64,000 nt of DNA, taken from positions 60,957-124,956 of the forward strand of contig CAVPHV010000021.1 in the NCBI GenBank assembly GCA_963704825.1. The letters run 5' to 3'. Made by a program: the position numbers and the translations under genes. Source of the stretch: CAVPHV01 sp963704825. Lineage in GTDB: Bacteria > Actinomycetota > Acidimicrobiia > Spongiisociales > UBA5794. This document shows positions 44,719 through 53,573 of this stretch, piece after piece. Positions within the stretch are counted from its first letter, which is position 1, and every line of letters begins with the position of its first letter. Below the pieces are notes generated by a model that was given only the letters and a program-made list of their open reading frames with translations, ran no database searches and was not told the origin of the DNA.

Positions 44719-46764
44719 ATGAACAGCACAATCGGAAGGCGAACGTTGTTGATATCGGCCCTGTTGGTGTTGACCGCGGGGGCAAGCGCGACCATCAACG
44801 CGGAGAACCCCTCCGCTACCGCTGGGGCGGTTCCCCTGCCCGAGCCCGAGATCCGTTGGATCGACCAATTCACAGTCCATGATGACTTCCTCGTTGGTGA
44901 ACACACCGTCATCGAATCCGGGGTCACGCTGGGAGACGACGGCACGGTCTACGTTGTGGGCAGCACTCAGGTCGCCCTCCCGGGTCAGACCCTTGTGGGA
45001 TACCTCGACGCCTTCGTCCGCGCCTACGCGCCCTCGGGCAACCAAAAGTGGACCCGACAGTTCGGCATTGCCGACGTAAGCACCTATGCAAGTGGCTTGG
45101 CGGTCGGCGAAGACGGCGCGGTCTACGTGGTAGGTACTACCACCGGTGCGTTACCCGGTCAGGTCCACTTGGGGAGCAGCGACGTCTTCCTGCGCGCCTA
45201 CGATCCGTCGGGTCAGGAGAAGTGGACCCAGCAGTTCGGAACCGACAAACAGGACTACGGACGCGGCGTTGCGGCTGGGCCAAGCGGTATCGCAGTGGCC
45301 GGCACCAACTGGGTCGGAACCATGGCCGGCTGGGACGAGGGATTCGTTTCGCTGTTCGATAGTTCCGGTGCCCTCACTTGGTCGGACCAGTTCGGCACCG
45401 CCGAGAGCGACGAGGTCGGTGGCGTTGCGATCTCTCCGGACGGTCGGGTACATGTCACGGGCTCGACCTACGGCCTTTTCCCCAACCAACTGCCCTGGGG
45501 CAACGCAGACGGCTACTTGCGGTCTTATCGCCCCAGCGGCCTAGTCCTCGGGACCTGGCAGTTCGGAACTCTGGGCGACGACCAGGCGCACGCGGTGACA
45601 GTCGACCGCGACGGCTTCGTCTGGGTCGCCGGCTCCACGGGAGGCGCCCTGCCGGGCCAAACCAACGTAGGGGGTACCGACGCTTTCGTGCGGGTGTCGA
45701 ATACCTCCGGCGCAGTGGAATACTACGACCAGTTCGGCTCGGCCGACCACGACGAGGTTGCGGCTGTTGCCGCCGCGCGCAATGGTCAGGTGATCGTGGC
45801 CGGCACCACCTACGGTGCAATACCGGGACACGCGAACCTGGGGGAAACCGATAGTTTCCTTCGTGTGTACCGATCGGGCGTTGTGCAGTGGGACGACCAG
45901 ATCGGCACCGCCACGAGCGACTGGAGCACCGGCATCACGATCAGTGCCTCCGGGAACCCCGTACTGACCGGGGCAACTGTAGGCCAGTTCCCGGGTCAGA
46001 CCACCACGGAAGACACACTCGACACTTTCGTGATGAAGATGTTCGCGCCCCCGCTCTGTGACGGGTGGGCGGCCACGCTGGTCGGCACGTCGGACGATGA
46101 CATCATCACAGGAACGAGCGGTCCTGACGTGATCGCGGGTCTCGGCGGGGACGACATCATCGATGGCCGAGGAGGCGACGACGTCATCTGCGCCGGATCC
46201 GGCAACGACGAAATCCGCGGCAAAGCGGGCAACGATTACCTGTACGGCGACGACGGCCACGACAAACTCAACGGCGGCACCGGGAACGACTTCATCGACG
46301 GTGGATCCGGGAAGGACACAGTCGCATACTTCGGAGCCGCCAATGGGGTTACAGTCAATCTCAGCTCCGGGAGCGGCGGCGGCTCCGACCAGGGCGCCGA
46401 CACACTGGCGGGGGTCGAACATGTGATGGGGTCACTCCATGGCGATGTGCTGAAGGGAAACAGCGACGGGAACCGGCTGAAGGGACTGGCAGGACGGGAC
46501 GAGCTACGGGGCATGGGCGGCAACGACACGCTGGTCGGAGCAGGGAACAACGACTCGATCTACGGTGGCAGCGGTGACGACCTGCTCCATGGGAAGGCCG
46601 GATTCGACCGGGTATTCGGGGGACCCGGCGACGACACGCTCGAAGGCAACGTCGGCGATGACGTCCTCTACGGCGGCGACGGAGTCGATCACCTGAATGG
46701 CGGCTCGGGCGACGACACGTGCTTCGACGGCGAAACCACAGTGTCATGCGAACTCCCCCTCTAG
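44719..46764 (+). CDS. Secreted SBBP beta-propeller protein with C-terminal RTX domain
   Basis: 681 residues from ATG 44719 (AGGGGGAA upstream); ATG 44707, overlapping the previous stop, is an alternative. A signal peptide (MNSTIGRRTLLISALLVL) is followed by about seven SBBP-like blades of the form 'W.rQFGT...D...GVAv...G.vyV.GsT.GalPGQ' (residues 40-430), which fold as a propeller. RTX repeats with a connecting module (YFGAANGVTVNLSSGSGGG) fill about 445-681 and end DDTCFDGETTVSCELPL. It joins both exported-domain types common in this window in one protein. Confidence 0.88.
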   Translation: MNSTIGRRTLLISALLVLTAGASATINAENPSATAGAVPLPEPEIRWIDQFTVHDDFLVGEHTVIESGVTLGDDGTVYVVGSTQVALPGQTLVGYLDAFVRAYAPSGNQKWTRQFGIADVSTYASGLAVGEDGAVYVVGTTTGALPGQVHLGSSDVFLRAYDPSGQEKWTQQFGTDKQDYGRGVAAGPSGIAVAGTNWVGTMAGWDEGFVSLFDSSGALTWSDQFGTAESDEVGGVAISPDGRVHVTGSTYGLFPNQLPWGNADGYLRSYRPSGLVLGTWQFGTLGDDQAHAVTVDRDGFVWVAGSTGGALPGQTNVGGTDAFVRVSNTSGAVEYYDQFGSADHDEVAAVAAARNGQVIVAGTTYGAIPGHANLGETDSFLRVYRSGVVQWDDQIGTATSDWSTGITISASGNPVLTGATVGQFPGQTTTEDTLDTFVMKMFAPPLCDGWAATLVGTSDDDIITGTSGPDVIAGLGGDDIIDGRGGDDVICAGSGNDEIRGKAGNDYLYGDDGHDKLNGGTGNDFIDGGSGKDTVAYFGAANGVTVNLSSGSGGGSDQGADTLAGVEHVMGSLHGDVLKGNSDGNRLKGLAGRDELRGMGGNDTLVGAGNNDSIYGGSGDDLLHGKAGFDRVFGGPGDDTLEGNVGDDVLYGGDGVDHLNGGSGDDTCFDGETTVSCELPL

Positions 46765-46805
46765 CAGCGGCACTTTCCACGTGACCGGAAGTCTGTCCTA
46801 GACGC

Positions 46806-46836
46806 CCAGAAGCCTCTGATTTCAGGGGGTTTCTGG
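46806..46836. terminator. Bidirectional terminator between convergent genes
   Basis: CCAGAA (46806-46811) pairs with TTCTGG (46831-46836), and CCTCTGA (46813-46819) pairs with TCAGGGG (46822-46828). It separates the RTX gene ending at 46764 from the minus-strand gene ending at 46920. A close copy of the hairpin sequence lies at 51023-51052. Confidence 0.7.
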
Positions 46837-46919
46837 TAGCTTCGGTCGACTACGCCCCCGCCGCGGCGGGCGGCACACCAGACGAGCGAGATGAGCGGCG
46901 CCCTCCACCACAGCGACGT

Positions 46920-47213
46920 TCAGTCGAGCTCGACCCTGCGCAGGATGCCGTTCTTCTTGCCCTCGACGATGTCGTATGCGATGCCGACGGAGTGCTTGTG
47001 GATGTACGCGTCTCGTAGCACGGCGAGCATGGCGAGACGTGACGGCAGGTTGGGATCGCCGTCCCGCAACTCCATCCCGACTGCGAGGTCGGGCGCTGCG
47101 TCGAGGCCGACGACGACTTCGGTGTGGATCGCGTCGGTCGGCGGTCCGTAGACGTGCCCGAGGTCGTTGACCCGCAGAAACCGGATCTGTCCCTTTTCTC
47201 CCTTGAACGCCAT
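46920..47213 (-). CDS. Small protein downstream of the C25 protease
   Basis: 97 residues from ATG 47213, with AAGGA 6 nt upstream, 33 nt after the protease gene. The sequence (FKGEKGQIRFLRVNDLGHVYGPPTD..., DIVEGKKNGILRRVELD) looks like a small soluble alpha/beta protein. No signal peptide or membrane segment. Family unknown. Last gene of a five-gene minus-strand cluster; a partner or substrate of the protease is possible. Confidence 0.7.
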   Translation of the reverse strand: MAFKGEKGQIRFLRVNDLGHVYGPPTDAIHTEVVVGLDAAPDLAVGMELRDGDPNLPSRLAMLAVLRDAYIHKHSVGIAYDIVEGKKNGILRRVELD

Positions 47214-47246
47214 TGCAGTCCTTCTTCCCTTCTAGAGCGGCCGGCC

Positions 47247-48596
47247 TTAGACACCAGCCGCTTCGCTGATGAGCTCGGTGTCGAGCGACCCGTCGTACTC
47301 AGACCAGTGCTGTTGCAGCCCGCCGACGCGCAGCGACGGATCGCCGAACAGCATCACCTTGTGGGCATGGATGAACGCGTAGTACGGGCCCATCCCGATC
47401 GTCCCGTTGCCGAGCTCGTTCTTGACGAACCGGGTGAGCGCTGCACCCCACATGTCGCCGAGGGTCGGCGGCTTCGGCAGGTCCCGATACGCCTCGAAGA
47501 AATACCGGCCAAGAGGTTTCCCGCCGTGCTCGAACTTATGCGTAGCACCCACGTACGCCACGGCGCCGGCGTCGTGCTTGACGAGGAATTCTTCGGCCAT
47601 CGAGTCCTTCTCGAGGTGGTGCGGCTGGATCGGCGCCGGTTCCGGTCGGTTCGGGTCCGCACCGGACGTCCCGCTCCATGTCGTGCCCATCACCGTCAGG
47701 TAGGCGTTCCTGTCGATATGGAACTTCGCCGTGGTGCACGAGATCGCCACGACGACCGGCCATCGACCAACGTTGTCGAGGCCGCCTACGTCGTTCGAGG
47801 AGAACCAGCCCTGGAAGCCGCTCTCGTTGCCGTGGACGTAGACGTGCAGGAATCCGGCGCCTTCGCGGAGGAGCCGGGCCAGCTCGGCCGCGCGACCGGC
47901 GTCATCCGTAGCCGACCAAGGCAGCTCATCGTTGTACCTGCGGACAAGCTTGAGGCCGGCCTGACCGAGCGGCGCTGCGTGCTGGTTCGAGATGGCCTTG
48001 TTGCCGAATCCATCGTTGCCGCCGACGATCAGCGCCGTTCGAATCCAGTGGCTCGGGTTCCCGAACGCCCTCGACTCGCGAGCGGCATATTCGTAGGACA
48101 TCACCTTCTCGAGGTACCGCTCGGCTTCAGCTTCGCCCGATGCCGGCACCCTGCCAACGACCACATCCGGCACGAGGTTGATCTTGTCGATGTTGAACTT
48201 GGTTCCCGACGACACCTCCTTGAAGTCCATCTCGGCATAGATACCGTCACCGTCCGCATCCCAGTCATCGAACGCGCCCGACGAGTCGTAGAGGTCGGCG
48301 TAGTAGAGATCCGACGGGTACCAGATCGTCTTCCACTCCGTGTTGATCGCACGGATGTAGCGGACCGGGAACCGATCGGCGTCACCCACCAGCAACACGT
48401 ATCTCGTGCCGTTCAACCGATGCTCGCGCTCAATCGTTCGTTTGATCCGGTCGGGCGCATCGACGCCGGGCATCTCGCCCTCGGCCTCCTCGATCGTGAT
48501 GACCTTCGCCGGCAACGCCGTGTCGAACTTGTACCGGGCGAATCGGTCGAGGATGCCCTTCCAGGCTGCGGGACCCATGATCAGCAGATCGTGCAT
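47247..48596 (-). CDS. Gingipain-type (peptidase C25) caspase-like protease
   Basis: 449 residues from ATG 48596 with GGGGAGGTG upstream; an in-frame extension to 48650 lacks support. The fold elements match C25: RYVLLVGDADRFPVRYI, VVVGRVPAS, then the catalytic His255 in HVYVHGNESG and Cys287 in VVAISCTTAKF. The His-Cys gap of 32 residues is like that in gingipains. There is no signal peptide, propeptide or C-terminal sorting domain, so unlike gingipains it should stay in the cytoplasm. Neighbours are a membrane protein and a second cysteine-peptidase-like protein, all on one strand. The substrate is unknown. Confidence 0.85.
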   Translation of the reverse strand: MHDLLIMGPAAWKGILDRFARYKFDTALPAKVITIEEAEGEMPGVDAPDRIKRTIEREHRLNGTRYVLLVGDADRFPVRYIRAINTEWKTIWYPSDLYYADLYDSSGAFDDWDADGDGIYAEMDFKEVSSGTKFNIDKINLVPDVVVGRVPASGEAEAERYLEKVMSYEYAARESRAFGNPSHWIRTALIVGGNDGFGNKAISNQHAAPLGQAGLKLVRRYNDELPWSATDDAGRAAELARLLREGAGFLHVYVHGNESGFQGWFSSNDVGGLDNVGRWPVVVAISCTTAKFHIDRNAYLTVMGTTWSGTSGADPNRPEPAPIQPHHLEKDSMAEEFLVKHDAGAVAYVGATHKFEHGGKPLGRYFFEAYRDLPKPPTLGDMWGAALTRFVKNELGNGTIGMGPYYAFIHAHKVMLFGDPSLRVGGLQQHWSEYDGSLDTELISEAAGV

Positions 48597-48637
48597 GGGC
48601 ACCTCCCCTTCTCGAGGCGATGGGGGCCAAAAACGCG

Positions 48638-48778
48638 CTACCCCCTCCACATACCTACATCGTATCCAGTGACGACCGTCGCTCCTAGCTTGGCGCCGAG
48701 ATCAATCCGGCGTCGTGGCGCCGACCCGGAGTGACCCAAGAACGCTGCCCTTTCGGCAGTGGCCAGGTAGATGGCCAT
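48638..48778 (-). CDS. 46-residue small protein in the C25 cluster
   Basis: ATG 48778 follows a strong GGAAGGAGG at 4 nt. The peptide is MAIYLATAERAAFLGHSGSA then a basic middle and GATVVTGYDVGMWRG. It lies 22 nt after the membrane-protein stop and 41 nt before the protease start, so it fits the operon spacing. No family recognised. Confidence 0.45.
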   Translation of the reverse strand: MAIYLATAERAAFLGHSGSAPRRRIDLGAKLGATVVTGYDVGMWRG

Positions 48779-48800
48779 GCCCCTCCTTCCAGAATCCCGA

Positions 48801-49544
48801 TCAAGTAGTTGCTGTGGCGCGAGCGGCGGTCCAACCCACGATGCCCGCAAGTACCGACACCAGGCCGTCGCTGCCGATCTTGCCGGTGACGCCCAGGAGA
48901 ATTATCGCGATGATGACCCCGACGAGAATCATGGCCTCAGTTTGCTTCTTGACGTCTGCGTTGCCTGATGCAGCCTTGAACATCAAGACCATCAGGACCA
49001 TCGCGGTAACCACGATCACGGCCAGCAGAATGATCGTCAGCGTGAACTTCTCCAGCAGAGGCTCGGCCTGCTGACCGTCGGCGGACTCAGCCGTTGCAGT
49101 GACGCCCAACTTCGCCAGTTCAGCATCGCTCAGGCCCGTGAAATCAGCGGAAATCTGGTTCACGGCCGGATCAATCAGATACCGGCTCTCCGATGACAGG
49201 TCCAGCGCGGACAGTTGGACAACGTAGGCGGTCTGCTGAGCACATCCGGCCGCAACTGCGAACTCGAATCTGCCATTGGCGCCGGTCCTTGCGGCGCCAC
49301 ACTCGAGCGTCTCGTCATCCACGCTGACAAAGACAAGATCCACGCCGCTCGGCAAAGGCACCCCATCGACCGTGACGACTCCTTTGACCTCAACCACAGC
49401 CACGTCTGCCGCCGTTGTGGACGTCTGGGCGGCAACTGGCTGAGCAATCGACAGCGTGACAACAACGGCAACCAGCATCCCAACCCCCGCCGCTGTTCGA
49501 TACCTGATGTTTGCCTTGTCTCTAGATGCGGTTGACGTCGCCAC
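48801..49544 (-). CDS. Exported/membrane protein with Ig-like domain and three C-terminal membrane segments
   Basis: 247 residues from GTG 49544. A signal peptide or first membrane segment (AAGVGMLVAVVVTLSIAQPVAAQ) is followed by a carboxypeptidase-regulatory-like beta domain (VEVKGVVTVDGVPLPSGVDL..., two Cys: LECGAAR, AAGCAQQ). Three hydrophobic segments close it (FTLTIILLAVIVVTAMVLMVL, AMILVGVIIAIILLGV, LVSVLAGIVGWTAA). The outside domain and membrane tail suggest a sensor or pore. It is 22 nt upstream of the 46-residue gene and part of the C25 protease cluster. Confidence 0.75.
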   Translation of the reverse strand: MATSTASRDKANIRYRTAAGVGMLVAVVVTLSIAQPVAAQTSTTAADVAVVEVKGVVTVDGVPLPSGVDLVFVSVDDETLECGAARTGANGRFEFAVAAGCAQQTAYVVQLSALDLSSESRYLIDPAVNQISADFTGLSDAELAKLGVTATAESADGQQAEPLLEKFTLTIILLAVIVVTAMVLMVLMFKAASGNADVKKQTEAMILVGVIIAIILLGVTGKIGSDGLVSVLAGIVGWTAARATATT

Positions 49545-49606
49545 TTCCTGAGTCTCCTCTCACCCATTGGGCGGGTCGCAGCAAGACCGTTTGCCACCCA
49601 AGCGCC

Positions 49607-50212
49607 TCAGACGCTCGTGCCAGCACTCACGGTGTCCGGCACCGCCTTCAGATCGCGGACTTGGACGTATTTGTCCGGGTTCCGACGGACGAAGTCCCAG
49701 ATGTCGTCCGGATTGGCGGCGCCCGCCTTCACTCCGAAGTCCTTGCCTGCAGCGAGGTAGGCGAATGCCACCACCCACGAACAGATCGGATAGTCATCTT
49801 TGTTGGTCAGACGCCGGAACACGTACGCGCCGTTGAGACCCCAATCCAACAGGTGGGTCACGATCTTCGGCCATCCATACGGGCGGTCGACATACGACTC
49901 AGCCTTCGCAACCACCGCGGCCTTCTCCTCATCAGTGAGGTTGATCGGACGGAACACCGCCACCTCCGTCTTGGGTTTGTTCCCATATCGCCCCAGCGGG
50001 TGACGTTTGACCTTGCTGAGGGCCTCGACGGCGATGGCCGAGTGCACCGATCCAGATTCAACAATGATGCCGACGTGATTGACCTCTGTACGTTTCTCAC
50101 CAAAGGACCGCGAGAAGAACCGAATCGCCTTCGAGACGAAGCTGTCCCCTTTGGTGAGGAAGATGTCGCACGGCTCGAGCTCGAGGTCGGCGTCGGGTAC
50201 GTATTCAGGCAC
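49607..50212 (-). CDS. Permuted NlpC/P60 (YiiX-like) cysteine-peptidase-fold protein
   Basis: 201 residues. GTG 50212 is preferred because GGGAGGTG precedes it at 4 nt; the frame is open to 50251. In the permuted papain-like fold the His comes first (NHVGIIVE, His46) and the Cys later (YPICSWVVAFAY, Cys144), both present here. The start, CDIFLTKGDSFVSKAIRFFS, is typical of the YiiX/YebB-like group, which acts on lipid, peptide or peptidoglycan bonds. It is probably the first gene of the five-gene C25 cluster, 62 nt before the membrane-protein gene. Confidence 0.75.
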   Translation of the reverse strand: MPEYVPDADLELEPCDIFLTKGDSFVSKAIRFFSRSFGEKRTEVNHVGIIVESGSVHSAIAVEALSKVKRHPLGRYGNKPKTEVAVFRPINLTDEEKAAVVAKAESYVDRPYGWPKIVTHLLDWGLNGAYVFRRLTNKDDYPICSWVVAFAYLAAGKDFGVKAGAANPDDIWDFVRRNPDKYVQVRDLKAVPDTVSAGTSV

Positions 50213-50561
50213 AACGCACCTCCCTGCATCCCGCACATCGCGCACGTCCACGCAGGACCACCGAGTCCAGCCCCAATATCATGCAACCCAGCGCTGAGGT
50301 GCTGCTAGAGGCAAGAGTCACCAAGGGCATCGCTCGAGCGGACCCGAGCGCCACCGCTGGACAAGCAAGAGAACCGCCTGGGCTCATCGCCAGGCACGCA
50401 GAGATAAGACTGCAGCTTGACTGATACCACCCTGGGGTGTCTAGTGGTCGTTCGCCACCAGCGACGTGGCTGACGCCTGGACACAAGCGTTCATGGACGC
50501 TCTCGATACCACTGCAGCGTCCCGAGCTCCCAGAGGACCTCACCGAAGCTACTCTCTGCGA

Positions 50562-50829
50562 TCAGCCCGAGTGCGCCGCTGTCGATGAGGTGGCTTCGGC
50601 CGCCAGTGTGTCGACGTCGTCGGCCTTTTTGATGTGGGCCAGCACCCCCTCCCTGATCATCCGCGACCACTCCGCCCCTTCATAAGACTGCGTCGACACG
50701 TCGTTGGGGTCGAAGTCGAACATCCCGAAGGTCTGGCCGTCGAGGAACCCGGGTGAACATTGCGTCGAACCCATCGTCGACGTGGCCGGCCTGCCGCCCG
50801 GCGGTGACGAGGTCCTCGGAGGTAGTCAT
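50562..50829 (-). pseudogene. Remnant of an unknown gene
   Basis: The minus strand reads MTTSEDLVTAGRQAGHVDDG from 50829; near 50755 a frame change is needed to continue as FLDGQTFGMFDFDPNDVSTQ, YEGAEWSRMIREGVLAHIK, stop 50562. Both parts look protein-coding. Family unknown. The rest of 50213-51022 shows only the upstream region of the C25 cluster and no other convincing gene. Confidence 0.35.
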
Positions 50830-51022
50830 CGAGAGGATCTCGATCGGGAGCGGCGAGGGCATCGCCAACCATGCTGGACCACCCAGTTGGCACCAAGCCT
50901 TCGAACGGCTGACCGGCACAACCACAGCCCAGCGCCGGGAGTGTCCGAAGAGCGGTGTAACTGCCTGTTGGTCTGAGATGCTGACCCGTATGTGGGTTGG
51001 TTGGCCGGGAGCCCTGAGCACC

Positions 51023-51052
51023 AAGAAACCCCCTGAAATCAGGGGGCTTCTT
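51023..51052 (-). terminator. Terminator directly 3' of the tRNA-Asn fragment
   Basis: A perfect CCCCCTGA...TCAGGGGG hairpin (51029-51046) extended by AAGAA/TTCTT. On the minus strand it lies 4 nt after the 3' end of the tRNA fragment and continues into GTTTCTTGG. Confidence 0.75.
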
Positions 51053-51056
51053 TCCG

Positions 51057-51103
51057 CTCCGGGGGTGGGACTCGAACCCACAACCTACGGATTAACAGTC
51101 CGT
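51057..51103 (-). other. 3' half of tRNA-Asn (GTT), probable integration (att) site
   Basis: On the minus strand the anticodon arm ACGGA-CTGTTAA-TCCGT (51103-51087), variable loop AGGTT, T-arm GTGGG-TTCGAGT-CCCAC (51081-51065) and acceptor strand CCCCGGA are all correct. The D-arm and 5' acceptor strand are missing: sequence beyond 51103 is unrelated. A 3' tRNA piece running from anticodon to the end is the usual footprint of a tyrosine-recombinase element. A tRNA terminator follows, so the native flank is to the left and the element to the right. Confidence 0.8.
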
Positions 51104-51392
51104 TCCTGGGCTTTACGGCGTCGCCTGGGTTTGCACCGCTAGAGCGAAGAATCCTCTGGTACGCAGGGGTTTTGCACCTTTCAGCGTCTTTCATCGTCTT
51201 GCGATCGATTCGGTCGTTGCGCGCCCTATCGCGCCCTGAGCGCGCCCCGGACCCAGCCACGTTGTGACCGAACGCTCCAAGGGTCTCCGAATCCTCCGGC
51301 CCCGGTCGCCCACCCAACGTCGCTGGACCACGGTGGGGCTAGTTGTCTCGGCAATGACGTCGGCCATCGCGTTGTCCGAGCCGCTCCTCGAT

Positions 51393-51426
51393 GTGCCGCT
51401 CGGCGCTGGTTGGAGATGTGCTCGTT
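51393..51426. repeat. Dispersed repeat, copy a
   Basis: GTGCCGCTCGG, then GTGCTCGTT 25 nt later. Degenerate member of the family described at 61136. It lies 57 nt downstream of the lipoprotein gene's stop. Confidence 0.55.
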
Positions 51427-51483
51427 CTCGATCCCGACCTGCTGATCGGCGCTCTTGTCGTGTGCGGCCCGGTTCGACGTCCG

Positions 51484-52884
51484 CTATTTGTTGGTTCGGG
51501 TGCCGGTGAAATGGATTGGCCCCGGCTCGCCGTCCAACTCGTATGGCCTCCACAGGTCGAACTCGAGGTGTGTGCCGTCCTCGCTGAGGCGGATGTTGTC
51601 GAGTCCCGCCTCCGCCCAGACATCGTCTGGACCGGGTTCGAGCAGGATCGCCATCCAACCGACCCCGACGCCGTCGACAACTTCTCGCACTTCCCAACGT
51701 CGGTGCGTCCAGCACGAGTCGCCGCAGTCCTCATCGGTTCCAAAGTAGAGGGCAGCCGGTGCGACCTTGTCGTGGTTGGCGCCGGCGTAGCGGTCGAAGC
51801 CGAGATCCAAAGTGATTGCGTAGGGCGGCGTCCACGGGGTGGTGACGGTGCCGTCCCAGGTTCCGATCAGTTGCGCCCGGTACTGCAGCCGCTCGACGGC
51901 GACCTCGTAGTCGTCGGACAGCCCGCCCGGATTCCCAGAAAACCCACCCCCATGCACCACTTCCATGCTCACGATCCGTGCCGTGGGATCCTCGCCAGGT
52001 CGATCGAACTCGAACCGAATGCCAGCTCGCGACGCGTCATAAGGAAAGAAGTCGGGGTCGAAATCGACAATTGGCCACTGACCGGTGCATTCCTGCCCGT
52101 AGATGTCGCACATCTCCCGCGCAGACCCGCCCACACCGATACCTTCCGGCGTCTGCAACCGCAGCCCGGCCTCGGACGCCACCACCCGCCAGTTGGTGAA
52201 AGATGGGGGTCGGCTGCATGCGTACGACGCGCCGGCGGGCCCATGGCCGCCATCGTCGGTGATCCACGCTTCGAGCCCAGCCCAGGTCCACGTGAGCACT
52301 CGTTCGTAGCAGTCATCGGACCGCTGTTGGTCGGCGTCGGGGTGGCCGAGCACGTCGACGAGATACCGCACGGCTTCTTCCTCCGGGGTGTATCTGAACT
52401 CCAATTCACCCAGACCGTCGGGCCTCAGGGTCAGGGGCGGCTCGTAGCTGATGTGGATCGTGACGGCGGTCTCCAGGCCGCTCTCCGGATCGGCGGCGGT
52501 CAATGTCGTGGTATTGCCGCCGGGATTCAGCACCAGCTCCAGAGCCCAGGCCCCATTGGGCTGGACCGCTGCGTCGTACTGCCCTCCTACGCTGACGGTG
52601 CAGCCCGGATCCGTGAAGCCGGTGAAGGTGTAGTGGCGGGTGGTCACAGTGGCGCCATGGACCGGGTCGAGGACCTCCAGGTGAGGCGGGCCAGTCAACG
52701 TCGTCGACGTCGTGTCGATCGGGGGCCGAGTCGGTGTGGTCGTGGAAGCAGTGACGGTTACCGTCGACTGGGTGGGCAGAACAGTGACGGAACTCGTGGA
52801 CGGCGACGCGTCATCACCGCTCGCGCAGCCGGCCGCCACTGCCGCGAGCACAGTCGCTGCTGCGACGAGAACCCGCCTGGCCAT
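51484..52884 (-). CDS. Large lipoprotein of unknown function
   Basis: 466 residues from ATG 52884 with GGGAGTGAG upstream. The signal peptide MARRVLVAAATVLAAVAAGC has a lipobox (VAAGC), so the protein should be attached to the outer face of the membrane. A Ser/Thr/Pro linker (about 25-70) precedes an Ig-like domain (VLDPVHGATVTTRHYTFTGF). The main domain follows, with several Cys and Trp residues (DDCYERVLTWTWAGLEAW, CGDSCWTHRRWEV) and a lipocalin-like beta end. No family recognised. First complete gene inside the putative island. Confidence 0.75.
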   Translation of the reverse strand: MARRVLVAAATVLAAVAAGCASGDDASPSTSSVTVLPTQSTVTVTASTTTPTRPPIDTTSTTLTGPPHLEVLDPVHGATVTTRHYTFTGFTDPGCTVSVGGQYDAAVQPNGAWALELVLNPGGNTTTLTAADPESGLETAVTIHISYEPPLTLRPDGLGELEFRYTPEEEAVRYLVDVLGHPDADQQRSDDCYERVLTWTWAGLEAWITDDGGHGPAGASYACSRPPSFTNWRVVASEAGLRLQTPEGIGVGGSAREMCDIYGQECTGQWPIVDFDPDFFPYDASRAGIRFEFDRPGEDPTARIVSMEVVHGGGFSGNPGGLSDDYEVAVERLQYRAQLIGTWDGTVTTPWTPPYAITLDLGFDRYAGANHDKVAPAALYFGTDEDCGDSCWTHRRWEVREVVDGVGVGWMAILLEPGPDDVWAEAGLDNIRLSEDGTHLEFDLWRPYELDGEPGPIHFTGTRTNK

Positions 52885-53181
52885 GCTCACTCCCGTGGAG
52901 AGCATCTACGTCCATTGGGTCACAGTCGGGCGCGGCAGTCAAGGGACCAATGGCACGGTGAGTGGCCACACGGCGGTCATCCGAGTCGAGTCGTTGAGCC
53001 CTATCGCCTACGACACACCACTCCAGCACCCAAAGGCGCCGGTGCGAAACCTCCACCCTGAGACGCGCGCTACACGTGCAGCCCAGATCACCCACGCTCC
53101 CGAGCGATTTGGCGCACCGCGTTCCGAGCAGGATCTGGAGCGCTCTGGTGAGTTGACCCAGGTAGACCCAATTCCGCTGAT

Positions 53182-53550
53182 TCATAGGCGCTCTCCGGCT
53201 GACTCGCCGAGAATCCACCGGGCGGCGGCAACAAACGCTTCCCAGGCGGCGCCCGCCTCACCGAGCGCCGACTCGCCCAGGGTCGTGATTTGGTAGTACT
53301 TGCGATCGGGCCCCTGATGGCCGTCCCGCCACACCGTCTCGACCAGGCCATCGCGCTCGAGGCGATTGAGCAGCGGGTAGAGCGTGCCGCCCTTGATCTC
53401 GCCAAGGCCGGCAGCCTCGAGGCCCTTTGCCAACTCGTACCCGTAGGCCTCGCCGTCCATCAGGCGCGCCAGCACACACAGATCGAGCACCCCTTTGAGC
53501 CATTGGGTCCTTCGCTGCTCCACGGTCGCGACGAGAGGCTGCTTCTTCAC
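53182..53550 (-). CDS. PadR-family transcriptional regulator
   Basis: 122 residues from ATG 53550. The winged helix is clear: WLKGVLDLCVLARLMDGEAYGYELAK, KGGTLYPLLNRLERDGLVET, RKYYQITTLGE. PadR proteins usually repress an adjacent membrane or efflux gene and themselves. A start codon overlaps its stop (ATGA at 53185), but the frame behind it looks degraded, so the usual partner may be lost. An inverted repeat lies just upstream. Confidence 0.9.
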   Translation of the reverse strand: MKKQPLVATVEQRRTQWLKGVLDLCVLARLMDGEAYGYELAKGLEAAGLGEIKGGTLYPLLNRLERDGLVETVWRDGHQGPDRKYYQITTLGESALGEAGAAWEAFVAAARWILGESAGERL

Positions 53551-53573
53551 TATTTAGCCATGCTATCTACACC

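Noticed and set aside
51039..51317. 92-codon minus-strand frame across the tRNA-Asn piece
   Set aside because: Its C-terminus (WVRVPPPERK) is simply the tRNA T-arm read as protein, a known annotation artefact.
51391..53061. 556-codon plus-strand frame opposite the lipoprotein gene
   Set aside because: The minus strand has the lipobox, ribosome-binding site and protein-like composition.
52814..53185. Small frame starting in the ATGA overlap with the padR stop
   Set aside because: The first 35 residues look plausible, but the rest is Arg/Ser-rich and overlaps the start of the lipoprotein gene by 71 nt. Perhaps the remnant of a PadR partner.
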